From Bacteroidota bacterium (GTDB lineage Bacteria > Bacteroidota > Bacteroidia > Chitinophagales > LD1): a DNA stretch of 9,353 nucleotides. Each line of letters starts with the position of its first letter. Position 1 is the first letter of the stretch. Made by a program: the position numbers and the translations under genes. The notes beneath the pieces were generated by a model, which saw only the letters and a program-made list of their open reading frames with translations, did not search any database and was not told the DNA's origin. Below, piece by piece: positions 1 through 6,271 of the stretch. The stretch lies in NCBI GenBank assembly GCA_003165135.1, contig PLSN01000415.1, positions 1 through 9,353 on the forward strand, written 5' to 3'.

Positions 1-206
1 TTGGTCACAGGCTTGACCTGCACCAGATAACTGCAGCTATCAGTCTCATAGAGATAGTTTTTCAAGCCCGGCACCTGAGTGACTTGAGGTGTACCCGGAA
101 AAGTAAGCCGGCATATTCTGTCTATATCCTGCGTCACACCGTCAGCAGCATATATATGGACAGCCAATATCACCAGGAAAAGGTTCAGTAGCACATATCT
201 TCTCAT
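1..206 (-). CDS. Secreted protein of unknown function, N-terminal part only (cut by window edge)
   Basis: The frame opens with ATG at 206-204 and stays open to the window edge, giving 68 codons. The first 20 or so residues (MRRYVLLNLFLVILAVHIYA) form a typical signal peptide: two arginines, a hydrophobic core, then a small-residue cleavage site near A-A-D. The visible mature part has two cysteines (in RICRL and DSCSY) and a stretch reading FPGTPQVTQVPGLKNYLYE, which resembles short secreted Bacteroidota proteins without a known role. A matching promoter lies 23 bases upstream. The preceding exonuclease gene on the same strand ends at 291 and probably has its own transcript. I cannot assign a function; length and C-terminus are outside the window. 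Confidence 0.6.
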   Translation of the reverse strand, partial: MRRYVLLNLFLVILAVHIYAADGVTQDIDRICRLTFPGTPQVTQVPGLKNYLYETDSCSYLVQVKPVT

Positions 207-228
207 TTAAAACTTGATTCTATTGCTG

Positions 229-258
229 CAAAAATAGTACATTATAGGCTAAAGGCAA
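229..258 (-). promoter_or_regulatory. Bacteroidota-type housekeeping promoter for the secreted-protein gene
   Basis: On the minus strand, TTG (258-256) is followed by exactly 19 bases and then TATTTTTG (236-229), a full match to the TAnnTTTG -7 element known for Bacteroidota primary sigma promoters. Transcription would start near 223, leaving a leader of about 17 bases before the ATG at 206. The -33 element is ATTG rather than the full TTTG. Confidence 0.55.
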
Positions 259-290
259 TTTTGCATTGTAAGGAAACTGTCATAATTCAC

Positions 291-1076
291 CTACTTGCCC
301 AAAGCAGCCTTGATCTCACGAAACTTCTGCTTGGTATGTTCAGGAAAGTCACCATTCAGCATCCAGTTGTAGTAACTAGGTTCTTCTTTAAGTACGGCTT
401 CGACACTCTTGCCTTTATGCTTGCCAAAGTTGAATGTAGGCTTGCCATTTTGATACACAAAACGCCTGCCGCTGTCAAGGTAGCGCTCATCATTGCTAAA
501 GTCATGCAGGAAGCGCATATCATTTTTCAATTCGGCAGGATAGTGCTGAAGCTGGGCCAGCATCACCTCCATTGTAGCTTCGGTATCAGCTGCTGCGCTG
601 TGGGCATTGGTGAGGTCTTTGCCGCAGTAAAATTTATATGCAGTGGTCAGGTCGCGTTTCTCCAGCATAGTATAGATACGATATATATCAATGAGGTTGC
701 GGCTCTCAATGTCCATCCATATACCGGCCCGGATAAATTCTTCGAGTAATACGGGTATGTCAAAACGGTTGCTGTTGAACCCTGCAAAGTCACAGGGGTC
801 CAGAAAATCGAATATCTCTTTCGCGACATCCTTGAATGTGGGGCTCATAGCCACGTCCTCATCGTAGATGCCATGTACCTGAGAAGACTCGATCGGTATA
901 GGAATGGTGGGATTGATCCGCATGGTCAGTTGATCACGAATCTGATCGGGACTGATACGGATAATGCTAAGCTCAACTATCCTATCTTTTACAAAGTCCA
1001 CACCTGTGGTCTCAAGGTCAAAAATAGCAAGCGGGCGTTTGAGGTTCAGGTGAAATTTATCATTAAAAAGATCCAC
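291..1076 (-). CDS. DEDDh 3'-5' exonuclease with ExoX-like C-terminal domain
   Basis: A DnaQ-type 3'-5' exonuclease of 261 residues. The catalytic set is complete: Exo I at FDLETTG (D20, E22), Exo II at FNSNRFD (D106), and Exo III at AHSAAADTEAT (H159, D164), which makes it DEDDh. Residues about 205-250 (FNFGKHKGKSVEAV, then YYNWML and F-P-E-H-T-K) look like the small C-terminal domain of exodeoxyribonuclease X-like proteins. It is therefore a free-standing, cytoplasmic, metal-dependent nuclease and not the polymerase III epsilon subunit; a role in DNA repair or end trimming is inferred. The start is GTG (1076-1074): an in-frame TAA lies four codons upstream, and the next ATG (residue 52) would remove Exo I. 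Some relatives may start closer to LNLKRPL. It is divergent from the SGNH gene at 1265. Confidence 0.9.
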   Translation of the reverse strand: MDLFNDKFHLNLKRPLAIFDLETTGVDFVKDRIVELSIIRISPDQIRDQLTMRINPTIPIPIESSQVHGIYDEDVAMSPTFKDVAKEIFDFLDPCDFAGFNSNRFDIPVLLEEFIRAGIWMDIESRNLIDIYRIYTMLEKRDLTTAYKFYCGKDLTNAHSAAADTEATMEVMLAQLQHYPAELKNDMRFLHDFSNDERYLDSGRRFVYQNGKPTFNFGKHKGKSVEAVLKEEPSYYNWMLNGDFPEHTKQKFREIKAALGK

Positions 1077-1139
1077 AGTATATATTTATGCTGTAATGTT
1101 AATGTTTTTGCGCTGAAATCAATATGACATGATTTCCCC

Positions 1140-1181
1140 CTGATGTGGATTAGCCCGTGACACCTCAAAATGTCACATCAG
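1140..1181. repeat. Nested inverted repeats between divergent genes
   Basis: CTGATGTG (1140-1147) pairs with CACATCAG (1174-1181). Inside it, GTGACA (1157-1162) pairs with TGTCAC (1171-1176). The two stems share bases 1174-1176, so both cannot form in full. The repeat lies between the divergent exonuclease and SGNH genes and could be an operator or an RNA switch. Chance cannot be excluded. Otherwise 1077-1264 is AT-rich and I see no convincing promoter in it. Confidence 0.35.
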
Positions 1182-1264
1182 AGTGGTTTAATAGAATTGC
1201 TCAGATTAAATTAATAAATTGGTCTTTGCCCATATAATGGCAATGCAGATATAATGATATCAAT

Positions 1265-2500
1265 ATGAATAATTCACTACACAGTATCAGATCGGCGGTT
1301 ATTACCTTTGTGGTATTACTCCTCATCGCCTACTTGATCTGGGAATTATATTGGTATAACGAGGTTGGCTTGACATTTATCAAGTGGCATACCCATCTCA
1401 TGTTTTACATATACACCGCTATATTGCTATTTTGTGCTTACAAGTTCCTTTTCCCAAAAGCTTCGAATCTGGTCAAAAACATTTTTCTTACTTTAGGATC
1501 TGTTCTATTTTCGCTATTTACAGTTGAAGTGTTTCTTAGTGTTTTGGGGGTAAATCAAACGGAAATAGAACAGGTATCAGGAGGCTATGTGAGCCCCTAT
1601 GAGATATTGATAAAAAAAAACCCTTACCATATCTGGCCGGCCGGCAAAGACCACTGGCTGGCGGGTGATGGGTTTAGATATTTAAGGCATGTCAACTCAT
1701 TAGGTTTCACTGATCCCGAATGGAGGTTAAAAAAAAATTCAAAAGAGATAAGAATACTTGCTCTTGGGGATTCATTCACCGAGGGAGATGGTGCTCCGTA
1801 TGACTCCAATTATGTGGCTTTGATGGAAAAACTACTAAGCTCGTCGGGAGATCCCACCTATTTGATGAATGCAGGCACTTGTGGCAGTGATCCTTTTTTC
1901 AACTTTGTAAACCTACGTGACCGCCTGCTTACATATAAACCTGATATAGTGATCCAATCCATCGGCTCGGGTGATATGGACCAGGACATACTGACAAGAG
2001 GCGGGATGGAGCGTTTTCAGAAAGAAAAACTAAGTTCTTCCCGATGGGAATCAATATATGCCATTAATTATGTGAGCAGATTGTTTTTCTCCCTGGCCGG
2101 ATATAACCCGCTGACAATAAAACAAGCCATACCCGAGAATGAAAAAAGAACAATAAATACTAAGACCGCTGCTTTGTTTAGAGATTATTCAGCACTTTGT
2201 CTTAAAAACAACATCAAACTTTTTGTGGTATTACATCCAGTAGAGAGGGAAGTAGAAAATAACAATTATAACTATGATTTCGCACCGCTGATCAAAAGCA
2301 TGTCAGCAGATAAAAATATTCAGGTAATAGACCTGCTGCCATATTACCGCGCATATATAGCCAGTGCCCACAATAAGGCTGCTGATTATTACTGGATGCA
2401 CAATGGACACCACAACTCAAAAGGATACGAAATGATGGCAGAAACAACCCTACAGAATATTGCTCCCTACCTCCATGACACAATCCCCCAAAGCAAATAA
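1265..2500 (+). CDS. Membrane-anchored SGNH/GDSL-hydrolase-like protein with altered catalytic blocks
   Basis: A protein of 411 residues. Three hydrophobic segments (about 10-30, 43-63 and 72-95) anchor it in the inner membrane. From about residue 162 an SGNH/GDSL esterase-like domain follows. Block I is intact (ILALGDSFTEG, nucleophile S170), and block II glycine is present (NAGTCGSD, G204). At block III, where GxND is usual, the sequence reads IGSGDMDQD, so the oxyanion asparagine is absent at the expected place. At block V the sequence is NGHHNSKGYE: histidines H382/H383 remain, but the usual acid is N380. Family members with this architecture act on acyl or acetyl groups of envelope polymers, but the substrate here is unknown and reduced or no activity is possible. 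It is convergent with the downstream minus-strand gene, with 7 bases between stop codons. No Shine-Dalgarno is seen at the start. Confidence 0.75.
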   Translation: MNNSLHSIRSAVITFVVLLLIAYLIWELYWYNEVGLTFIKWHTHLMFYIYTAILLFCAYKFLFPKASNLVKNIFLTLGSVLFSLFTVEVFLSVLGVNQTEIEQVSGGYVSPYEILIKKNPYHIWPAGKDHWLAGDGFRYLRHVNSLGFTDPEWRLKKNSKEIRILALGDSFTEGDGAPYDSNYVALMEKLLSSSGDPTYLMNAGTCGSDPFFNFVNLRDRLLTYKPDIVIQSIGSGDMDQDILTRGGMERFQKEKLSSSRWESIYAINYVSRLFFSLAGYNPLTIKQAIPENEKRTINTKTAALFRDYSALCLKNNIKLFVVLHPVEREVENNNYNYDFAPLIKSMSADKNIQVIDLLPYYRAYIASAHNKAADYYWMHNGHHNSKGYEMMAETTLQNIAPYLHDTIPQSK

Positions 2501-2508
2501 GGCCTTAT
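2497..2508. other. Perfect 12-bp palindrome at the junction of two convergent genes
   Basis: ATAAGGCCTTAT is a perfect palindrome. It contains the TAA stop of the plus-strand SGNH gene and the last base of the minus-strand stop codon (2510-2508). A hairpin here would have only a 4-bp AT stem, so it is a poor terminator. No other terminator fits in the 7-base gap. Confidence 0.3.
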
Positions 2509-3314
2509 CAAAGCAAAAACAACAACCCTAGCCACAATGGGCTGATATATGAAGGCTGATAGTATGGTTGATAGTATTGCGGGGGATATGAATAGTTTTC
2601 CTCTGTGATCGTTTGTGTCGGCACAGCCTGCTCTTCAGCTGGTTCGGGATCATTTTTCCTTATTTCCTCCTCCTGTTTGAGAAGTGAGACAGTGAGATCG
2701 GCGCCCTGAGTGATGATATCCGGCATGACCGTATCATCTCCCTGATTAACCTGGTCGACGGTAAGAGCGGCATTGCATATCTCCTCCATCTGATCATATA
2801 TCAGTCCGGAGCTGACATCAAACTGCCAGGTAGTAGTAGTATAGTCAAACCGATTTTCATTGAGGAAAGACATAAAGACAATCTCCAGCGGGTCTACCTT
2901 CTTATACTCTGCTACAGCCACTCGCAGGTCTTCCCATCTCTCTTCATTCAGATATGCATCCCAGGCAGCATCTGAATCAAAGTCAAAGAACTTTGCAAAA
3001 GCAAACTCTCCTTTGGTCAAGTCAACTGCGCAAAACACATCATAGAGTTTGAGGTACTCGCTATAGCGCTGCATGAACTTACCCAATGCATCCTTACCTT
3101 TGTCCGTAGGCAGGTAGTTCATCCCTTTTTCAGTCTGCCCCGGCGTCTTCACATATCCGGCGGCATCCAGTTTGATGACCAGCGGCTCAAGTGTTTTAAA
3201 ATTGTCATCCATAAGCACCGGCAGTTCCCCGTTCTGATTGATCATATAGTCCATCAGCAGTATCGAGGTAAACTGCTCAGCCTTCTCCGGTGTGACTTTA
3301 TATTTATCAGGCAT
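2508..3314 (-). CDS. Conserved-looking protein of unknown function, third gene of the psp operon
   Basis: Not recognised as a named family. 268 residues, no signal peptide. Residues about 10-95 are mostly helical in pattern. The stretch from LVIKLDAAGYVKTP to LPTDKGKDALGKF resembles a winged-helix fold (helix, then a wing with T/G turns, then a helix); this is inference only. Residues 95-190 are acidic and rich in aromatics (FAFAKFFDFDSDAAW, TTTTWQFDVSSG). Residues 215-240 are a charged linker, followed by a Tyr/Pro-rich tail (YPPQYYQPYYQPSY) ending in a short hydrophobic patch, WLGLLFLL, too short to span a membrane. The ATG overlaps the pspA stop by 8 bases (ATGCCTGA), which implies translational coupling and a role linked to PspA. 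Its Tyr/Pro tail resembles a segment of the operon's lipoprotein. Confidence 0.75.
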   Translation of the reverse strand: MPDKYKVTPEKAEQFTSILLMDYMINQNGELPVLMDDNFKTLEPLVIKLDAAGYVKTPGQTEKGMNYLPTDKGKDALGKFMQRYSEYLKLYDVFCAVDLTKGEFAFAKFFDFDSDAAWDAYLNEERWEDLRVAVAEYKKVDPLEIVFMSFLNENRFDYTTTTWQFDVSSGLIYDQMEEICNAALTVDQVNQGDDTVMPDIITQGADLTVSLLKQEEEIRKNDPEPAEEQAVPTQTITEENYSYPPQYYQPYYQPSYISPLWLGLLFLL

Positions 3315-4038
3315 TGGTGTCAGTTTTAGCGGCTCTTTTTGCCTTCAGGGCAGCCAGTGCATCATCACTGCCAGCTGCGCTTGATGGGCCAAGCAGTGCA
3401 TTTATCTCATCTTTAGTAGACTTATTGGCATTGTCGAGCTCAGTATATGCCTGAGCCATGTGCTCTGACTCTTCTGTCTTGTGACGCATTCTATCCAGCA
3501 AGTCTTTAGTGCTGTCAGGTCCGCCTATGCTTGATAGCTCTTTGCTGATACTGGTAGTAGCTTCTGCTGACTCCTCACGGGCAGCTAGCTCCTCAGATTC
3601 ATTTTGTGCCTGATCGATCATGTCATGGAGTTCCTTTACTTTTTTGTCCATGCCATCGAGTATAGCCTGCTGATCAGCGGCTTCTTTAGCATAATGGTCA
3701 GCAGCCTGCTGTGCGGTAGCCTGCTGTGCGAGAGCTTCTTTGGCTAGCCTATCACCATCTGCATCGCTTATCTGCTTATGGTCTACCTTGTCGAGTATCT
3801 GCTCAGCCTTATGGCCCCAGTCGTCTGCGGCCGCTTTGTTTTTTTCCGCATTGGTGCGTTTATCTATTACCAATGCCTTGAGGTGCACCTCCGCATCGAG
3901 CGCTTTCTGTAGTTTGTCCTTGAGGTCCTTGACTGCCTGCCTGGTCATCATGGCAGGGTCTTCGGCCTTATCTAGTGCAGCATTAGAGTCTGCTTCGAAT
4001 ATTTTGCCTACACGGCTTATCAGATCTGTGAGTCCCAT
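3307..4038 (-). CDS. pspA: PspA/IM30 family membrane-maintenance protein
   Basis: A PspA/IM30 (ESCRT-III-like) protein of 243 residues. The N-terminus MGLTDLISRVGKIFEADSNA and then LDKAEDPAMM match the hallmark PspA start (MGxF...NALLDKAEDP): an amphipathic helix that binds stressed membrane. The rest is nearly all coiled coil, rich in Ala, Lys, Glu and Gln (about residues 25-215), with a GGPDSTKDLLDRM segment before the last helices and an Ala/Lys-rich end. The family assembles on the inner face of the membrane and limits proton leak. I start it at 4038 because this ATG begins the conserved motif; an upstream in-frame ATG at 4167 would add 43 residues unlike the family and overlap the lipoprotein gene. 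It lies 49 bases after the lipoprotein stop. No pspF, pspB or pspC is in view, so regulation differs from E. coli. Confidence 0.92.
   Translation of the reverse strand: MGLTDLISRVGKIFEADSNAALDKAEDPAMMTRQAVKDLKDKLQKALDAEVHLKALVIDKRTNAEKNKAAADDWGHKAEQILDKVDHKQISDADGDRLAKEALAQQATAQQAADHYAKEAADQQAILDGMDKKVKELHDMIDQAQNESEELAAREESAEATTSISKELSSIGGPDSTKDLLDRMRHKTEESEHMAQAYTELDNANKSTKDEINALLGPSSAAGSDDALAALKAKRAAKTDTNA
3703..3730. repeat. Short in-frame tandem duplication inside pspA
   Basis: The 13-base unit AGCCTGCTGTGCG occurs at 3703-3715 and 3718-3730, a period of 15 bases. On the minus strand it encodes two successive AQQA-type units in the coiled coil (residues about 104-112), so the frame is kept. 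Confidence 0.6.
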
Positions 4039-4087
4039 ATGATTTATGTTTTTATGATTGATTAATTGTTTACTGTTAGAAATAATT

Positions 4088-4873
4088 TCAATGCCTCCTT
4101 GACCTTCCGAAGCTCCTACTACTGGAATGATAAGAAGATGATGAACCAGATGAACTATGACTACCAAAACCTCCCGATCCGACAGGCTTAGATGAGTTCC
4201 TCACTCCAAATGATTTCTGTGAACTGCCAGCACCCGAGAGGCTTCTGCTTGGCGCAGGTTTCGCTAATGTTCCCGTAGGGTGCGAGGTGTATGTATTCAC
4301 AGTAGTCCTATAAGATGCCATTGGCACAGGTGCATATGGCCTATAGTAACCCGGATACGCCCCAAAACCAAATGGGCTGTAATACAGCGGGTGAGGTGCG
4401 AAAAGGTATGCCATCATTAGGACCTCTCCTATCGGGAAACTCGACTGATAGGTATTATTATTGCCATAAATGTTTTGGTTTCCCGCCACATTCATATTTC
4501 CCTGATTGTCAGAGCCTCGGTCTATGGTGACATCTGCCACTTCAGTTTTAGTTCCATCAGCAGCTTCATCAATGAATTTCAGGTCCTTCTTACCGCCGTC
4601 TCCAGTTTCTTCGTTCACCTTGATATAGTCTACTTTGCCATCATGGTCGAGGTCAAGATTATTGATGGAGCCGGGCTGGTTCAATGCTTCTTCGAGCTTC
4701 GCAGGACTGGGACTTTTTTTGACCAGTTCACCCAGTGCCTGTAGGTCCAGGCCCGCATCTTTAGCACCTTCATCGACGACAGTCACCGTCGCATTAGGCA
4801 GTGGCCTGTCACTATTATTGGAACAGGCAACCAATAAGACACCGACCAGCAAAGGCCATATGATCTTTTTCAT
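4088..4873 (-). CDS. Lipoprotein with DxDxDG loop and Gly/Ser-rich tail, first gene of the psp operon
   Basis: A lipoprotein of 261 residues. The signal peptide MKKIIWPLLVGVLLVAC ends in a lipobox (LVAC, lipidated C17), so it sits in the inner or outer membrane facing the periplasm or surface. Residues 74-82 (DLDHDGKVD) form a calcium-loop-like motif of the DxDxDG type, as in VCBS or dockerin-like repeats, followed by YIKV. An Asn/Gly-rich stretch (about 121-142, QNIYGNNN) leads to a hydrophobic and Tyr/Pro-rich segment (about 148-186, with PHPLYYSPFGFG and GYYRPYAP). The last 60 residues are Ser/Gly/Arg-rich and end SFGRSRRH, probably disordered. Function unknown. Being first in an operon with pspA suggests it senses or reports envelope state; that is inference. 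No clear promoter was found upstream. Confidence 0.8.
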   Translation of the reverse strand: MKKIIWPLLVGVLLVACSNNSDRPLPNATVTVVDEGAKDAGLDLQALGELVKKSPSPAKLEEALNQPGSINNLDLDHDGKVDYIKVNEETGDGGKKDLKFIDEAADGTKTEVADVTIDRGSDNQGNMNVAGNQNIYGNNNTYQSSFPIGEVLMMAYLFAPHPLYYSPFGFGAYPGYYRPYAPVPMASYRTTVNTYTSHPTGTLAKPAPSRSLSGAGSSQKSFGVRNSSKPVGSGGFGSHSSSGSSSSYHSSSRSFGRSRRH

Positions 4874-5097
4874 TATATACGTTTGATGTGAAATTATGAA
4901 TTCATAGTAAACAGCAGCACAGATTGGCAGGAAATATTTTCCGAGCGAAGGATCAGCTGTATCATGTGCGACTGCATATAGAAGCTTTATGTAAGTATAA
5001 GTCGAACATCTTTTAAAAGAATTGTAAGATTTTCAATAATTATTTTTTGCTTCAAATACCATACAGATCAATGTCTAAACAAGTAAAGTGTAAGTAC
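4874..5097. other. Region upstream of the psp operon, with one small palindrome
   Basis: No gene is visible here. GGAAATATTTTCC (4930-4942), with GGAAA and TTTCC arms around TAT, could be an operator for the minus-strand psp operon, about 57 bases before its start, but five-base arms can arise by chance. No TTTG/TAnnTTTG pair and no copy of the GTAACCTG-N12-GTAGTCT motif are seen. Confidence 0.25.
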
Positions 5098-5121
5098 AAA
5101 AAAGGCCCCTTACGTGCCTTT
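5098..5121 (-). terminator. Intrinsic terminator of the DUF6249 gene
   Basis: On the minus strand AAAGGC (5121-5116), a 9-base loop, and GCCTTT (5106-5101) form a 6-bp stem. The last stem bases run into six Ts (5103-5098). It lies 26 bases after the DUF6249 stop, the right place and direction to end that transcript before the psp operon. Confidence 0.6.
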
Positions 5122-5146
5122 AAATATAAATTGCTTAATGTCTGTA

Positions 5147-5566
5147 CTATTGCTTGTCTTCGGCAGGAGCTTTTTTCTCCAGCAGGTGACTCAGTATCAA
5201 TGCCAGACCTACAAACATGGCTATTACACCGAAGTAGATAGCAGCATTCTCATCTTCATTGCCCTGCAGCACGGTATGACAGAGATAATATGAGATCAAC
5301 AGGCCCATACCGGCACCCATGGCTACCAGGCCTCCGCGCAGTGGGCTTCGATTGCGCCTGTTCCTACCGTAAGCTATAGCCTCAGCCATATCGTGGTCTT
5401 TGAATGCCGAAACATCCATGCCGCGGCTTATCATTTCCATACGTTCTTTACTTTTGAGATACCTGTTAGCCAAAGCTAAGCCTATACCACCGACTATTGC
5501 TACTATCGGGATCATCGTGCCCAGTATACCGGGCAAAACACCTAAGTCTACATTTAAACCTATCAT
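5147..5566 (-). CDS. Small inner-membrane protein, DUF6249-like
   Basis: 139 residues with three hydrophobic segments: about 11-33 (GILGTMIPIVAIVGGIGLA), 77-100 and 109-129. Between the first two lies a charged loop beginning KSKERMEMISRGMD, the signature I associate with the DUF6249 family of Bacteroidota, which often lies beside ECF sigma genes. The loop also holds a basic patch, YGRNRRNRSP (66-75). The C-terminus (EKKAPAEDKQ) is charged. Function is not known; it may be a membrane target or modulator of the sigma response. It is divergent from the sigma gene, preceded by one arm of a paired promoter-like motif (5619-5645), and followed by an intrinsic terminator, so it is probably a single-gene transcript. 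Family name is from recalled motif similarity. Confidence 0.75.
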   Translation of the reverse strand: MIGLNVDLGVLPGILGTMIPIVAIVGGIGLALANRYLKSKERMEMISRGMDVSAFKDHDMAEAIAYGRNRRNRSPLRGGLVAMGAGMGLLISYYLCHTVLQGNEDENAAIYFGVIAMFVGLALILSHLLEKKAPAEDKQ

Positions 5567-5618
5567 TGTTTTGTTTTTTATGGTTAAAAATAAATTTAAA
5601 AAAAAGTTTATAAGTTTA

Positions 5619-5645
5619 AGACTACGACCGTTGGGCGCAGGTTAC
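5619..5645 (-). promoter_or_regulatory. Putative ECF sigma promoter for the DUF6249 gene
   Basis: On the minus strand GTAACCTG (5645-5638), 12 bases (5637-5626), then GTAGTCT (5625-5619). The AAC core in the -35 and GTC in the -10, with 17 bases between GTAACC and GTCT, agree with the general layout of ECF promoters. The predicted start near 5612 gives a leader of about 46 bases. The same motif with the same spacing occurs on the other strand at 5668-5694. Confidence 0.5.
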
Positions 5646-5667
5646 AGAAAAAGAAAAAAATATTCCG

Positions 5668-5694
5668 GTAACCTGAGTCCCGTCCATGTAGTCT
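5668..5694 (+). promoter_or_regulatory. Putative autoregulated ECF sigma promoter for the sigma gene
   Basis: GTAACCTG (5668-5675), 12 bases (5676-5687), then GTAGTCT (5688-5694): the mirror copy of the motif that faces the DUF6249 gene. Only the two boxes are conserved between the copies; the spacers differ. Transcription would begin near 5701, so the leader before the ATG at 5707 would be very short (about 6 bases). An A-rich tract (5646-5664) between the two -35 boxes may help both promoters. Confidence 0.5.
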
Positions 5695-5706
5695 AATACA
5701 TTGTAA

Positions 5707-6270
5707 ATGCAGTCCCCTATACCCGACGAAATATTGATACAGCGTATCCTGAATGGTGACCAGTCCGCTTTCAGGATGCTGGTGATTCGTTACCAGAACC
5801 TAGCCTTTACAATGGCGCTTCGAATAGTTGGTCGGCGTGAAGAGGCGGAAGAAGTAGCTCAGGATGTATTTATGAAAGTATATGCGAACCTGTCATCGTT
5901 TGAAGGAAAGTCTAAGTTCTCCAGCTGGTTGTATCGGATTGTTTACAATACTGCATTGACCAAAATAAGAAACTATAGACCTGATATTTCATCATTGGAT
6001 AATGAGAAAACAGCAGGAGCTATGGCAAACAGGATGGGAACGGCAGTATATAATGACGCGGAGCAGATATTCAGGGCAGAACATGTATCAAAAGCCATTG
6101 AGCTGCTTAGCCCGGAGGATGCCACGGTCATTACGCTGTATTACCTATCTGAGCAGAGTATGGATGAGATAGCACAGGTACTGGACATAGAACCTAATGC
6201 AGCTAAAGTCCGCCTGCATCGTGCACGAAAGAAACTAAGGGAGAAAATGGAGGTTCATGGATTGGTCTGA
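5707..6270 (+). CDS. ECF-type RNA polymerase sigma factor
   Basis: A sigma-70 family ECF factor of 187 residues, the usual size, with only regions 2 and 4. Sigma2 covers about 12-90: DQSAFRMLVIRYQNLAF, then EEAEEVAQDVFMKVYANL (core binding and -10 recognition) and FSSWLYRIVYNTALTKIR. A variable linker spans about 91-125. Sigma4 covers about 127-182: LSPEDATVITLYYLSEQSMDEI, then the helix-turn-helix DEIAQVLDIEPNAAKVRLHRARKKL cut into its two helices, for -35 recognition. The ATG at 5707 is chosen because no later Met precedes sigma2. It is divergent from the DUF6249 gene; a putative anti-sigma gene follows after 195 bases filled by a repeat element. A likely autoregulatory promoter lies just upstream. 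Its inducing signal cannot be read from sequence. Confidence 0.93.
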   Translation: MQSPIPDEILIQRILNGDQSAFRMLVIRYQNLAFTMALRIVGRREEAEEVAQDVFMKVYANLSSFEGKSKFSSWLYRIVYNTALTKIRNYRPDISSLDNEKTAGAMANRMGTAVYNDAEQIFRAEHVSKAIELLSPEDATVITLYYLSEQSMDEIAQVLDIEPNAAKVRLHRARKKLREKMEVHGLV

Positions 6271-6271
6271 G

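Noticed and set aside
1225..1257. TTTG (1225-1228) with TATAATGA (1250-1257) as a promoter of the SGNH gene
   Set aside because: The second box fits TAnnTTTG poorly and would put the transcript start almost on the ATG at 1265.
3740..4042. Plus-strand open frame opposite pspA (100 codons)
   Set aside because: Its Ser/Ala/Leu-rich product is the expected shadow of an Ala/Lys/Glu-rich coiled coil on the other strand; no family resemblance. Similar antisense frames at 261-749, 4315-4530, 4475-4744 and 4635-4886 were rejected for the same reason.
4039..4167. N-terminal extension of PspA by 43 residues from an ATG at 4167
   Set aside because: It overlaps the lipoprotein gene, is unlike PspA proteins, and the conserved PspA N-terminus begins exactly at the ATG at 4038.
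5619..5694. The paired motif as a long transcription terminator hairpin
   Set aside because: The arms match only in separate 7-8 base blocks, the loop is 22 bases of A-rich sequence, and both flanking genes point away from it.
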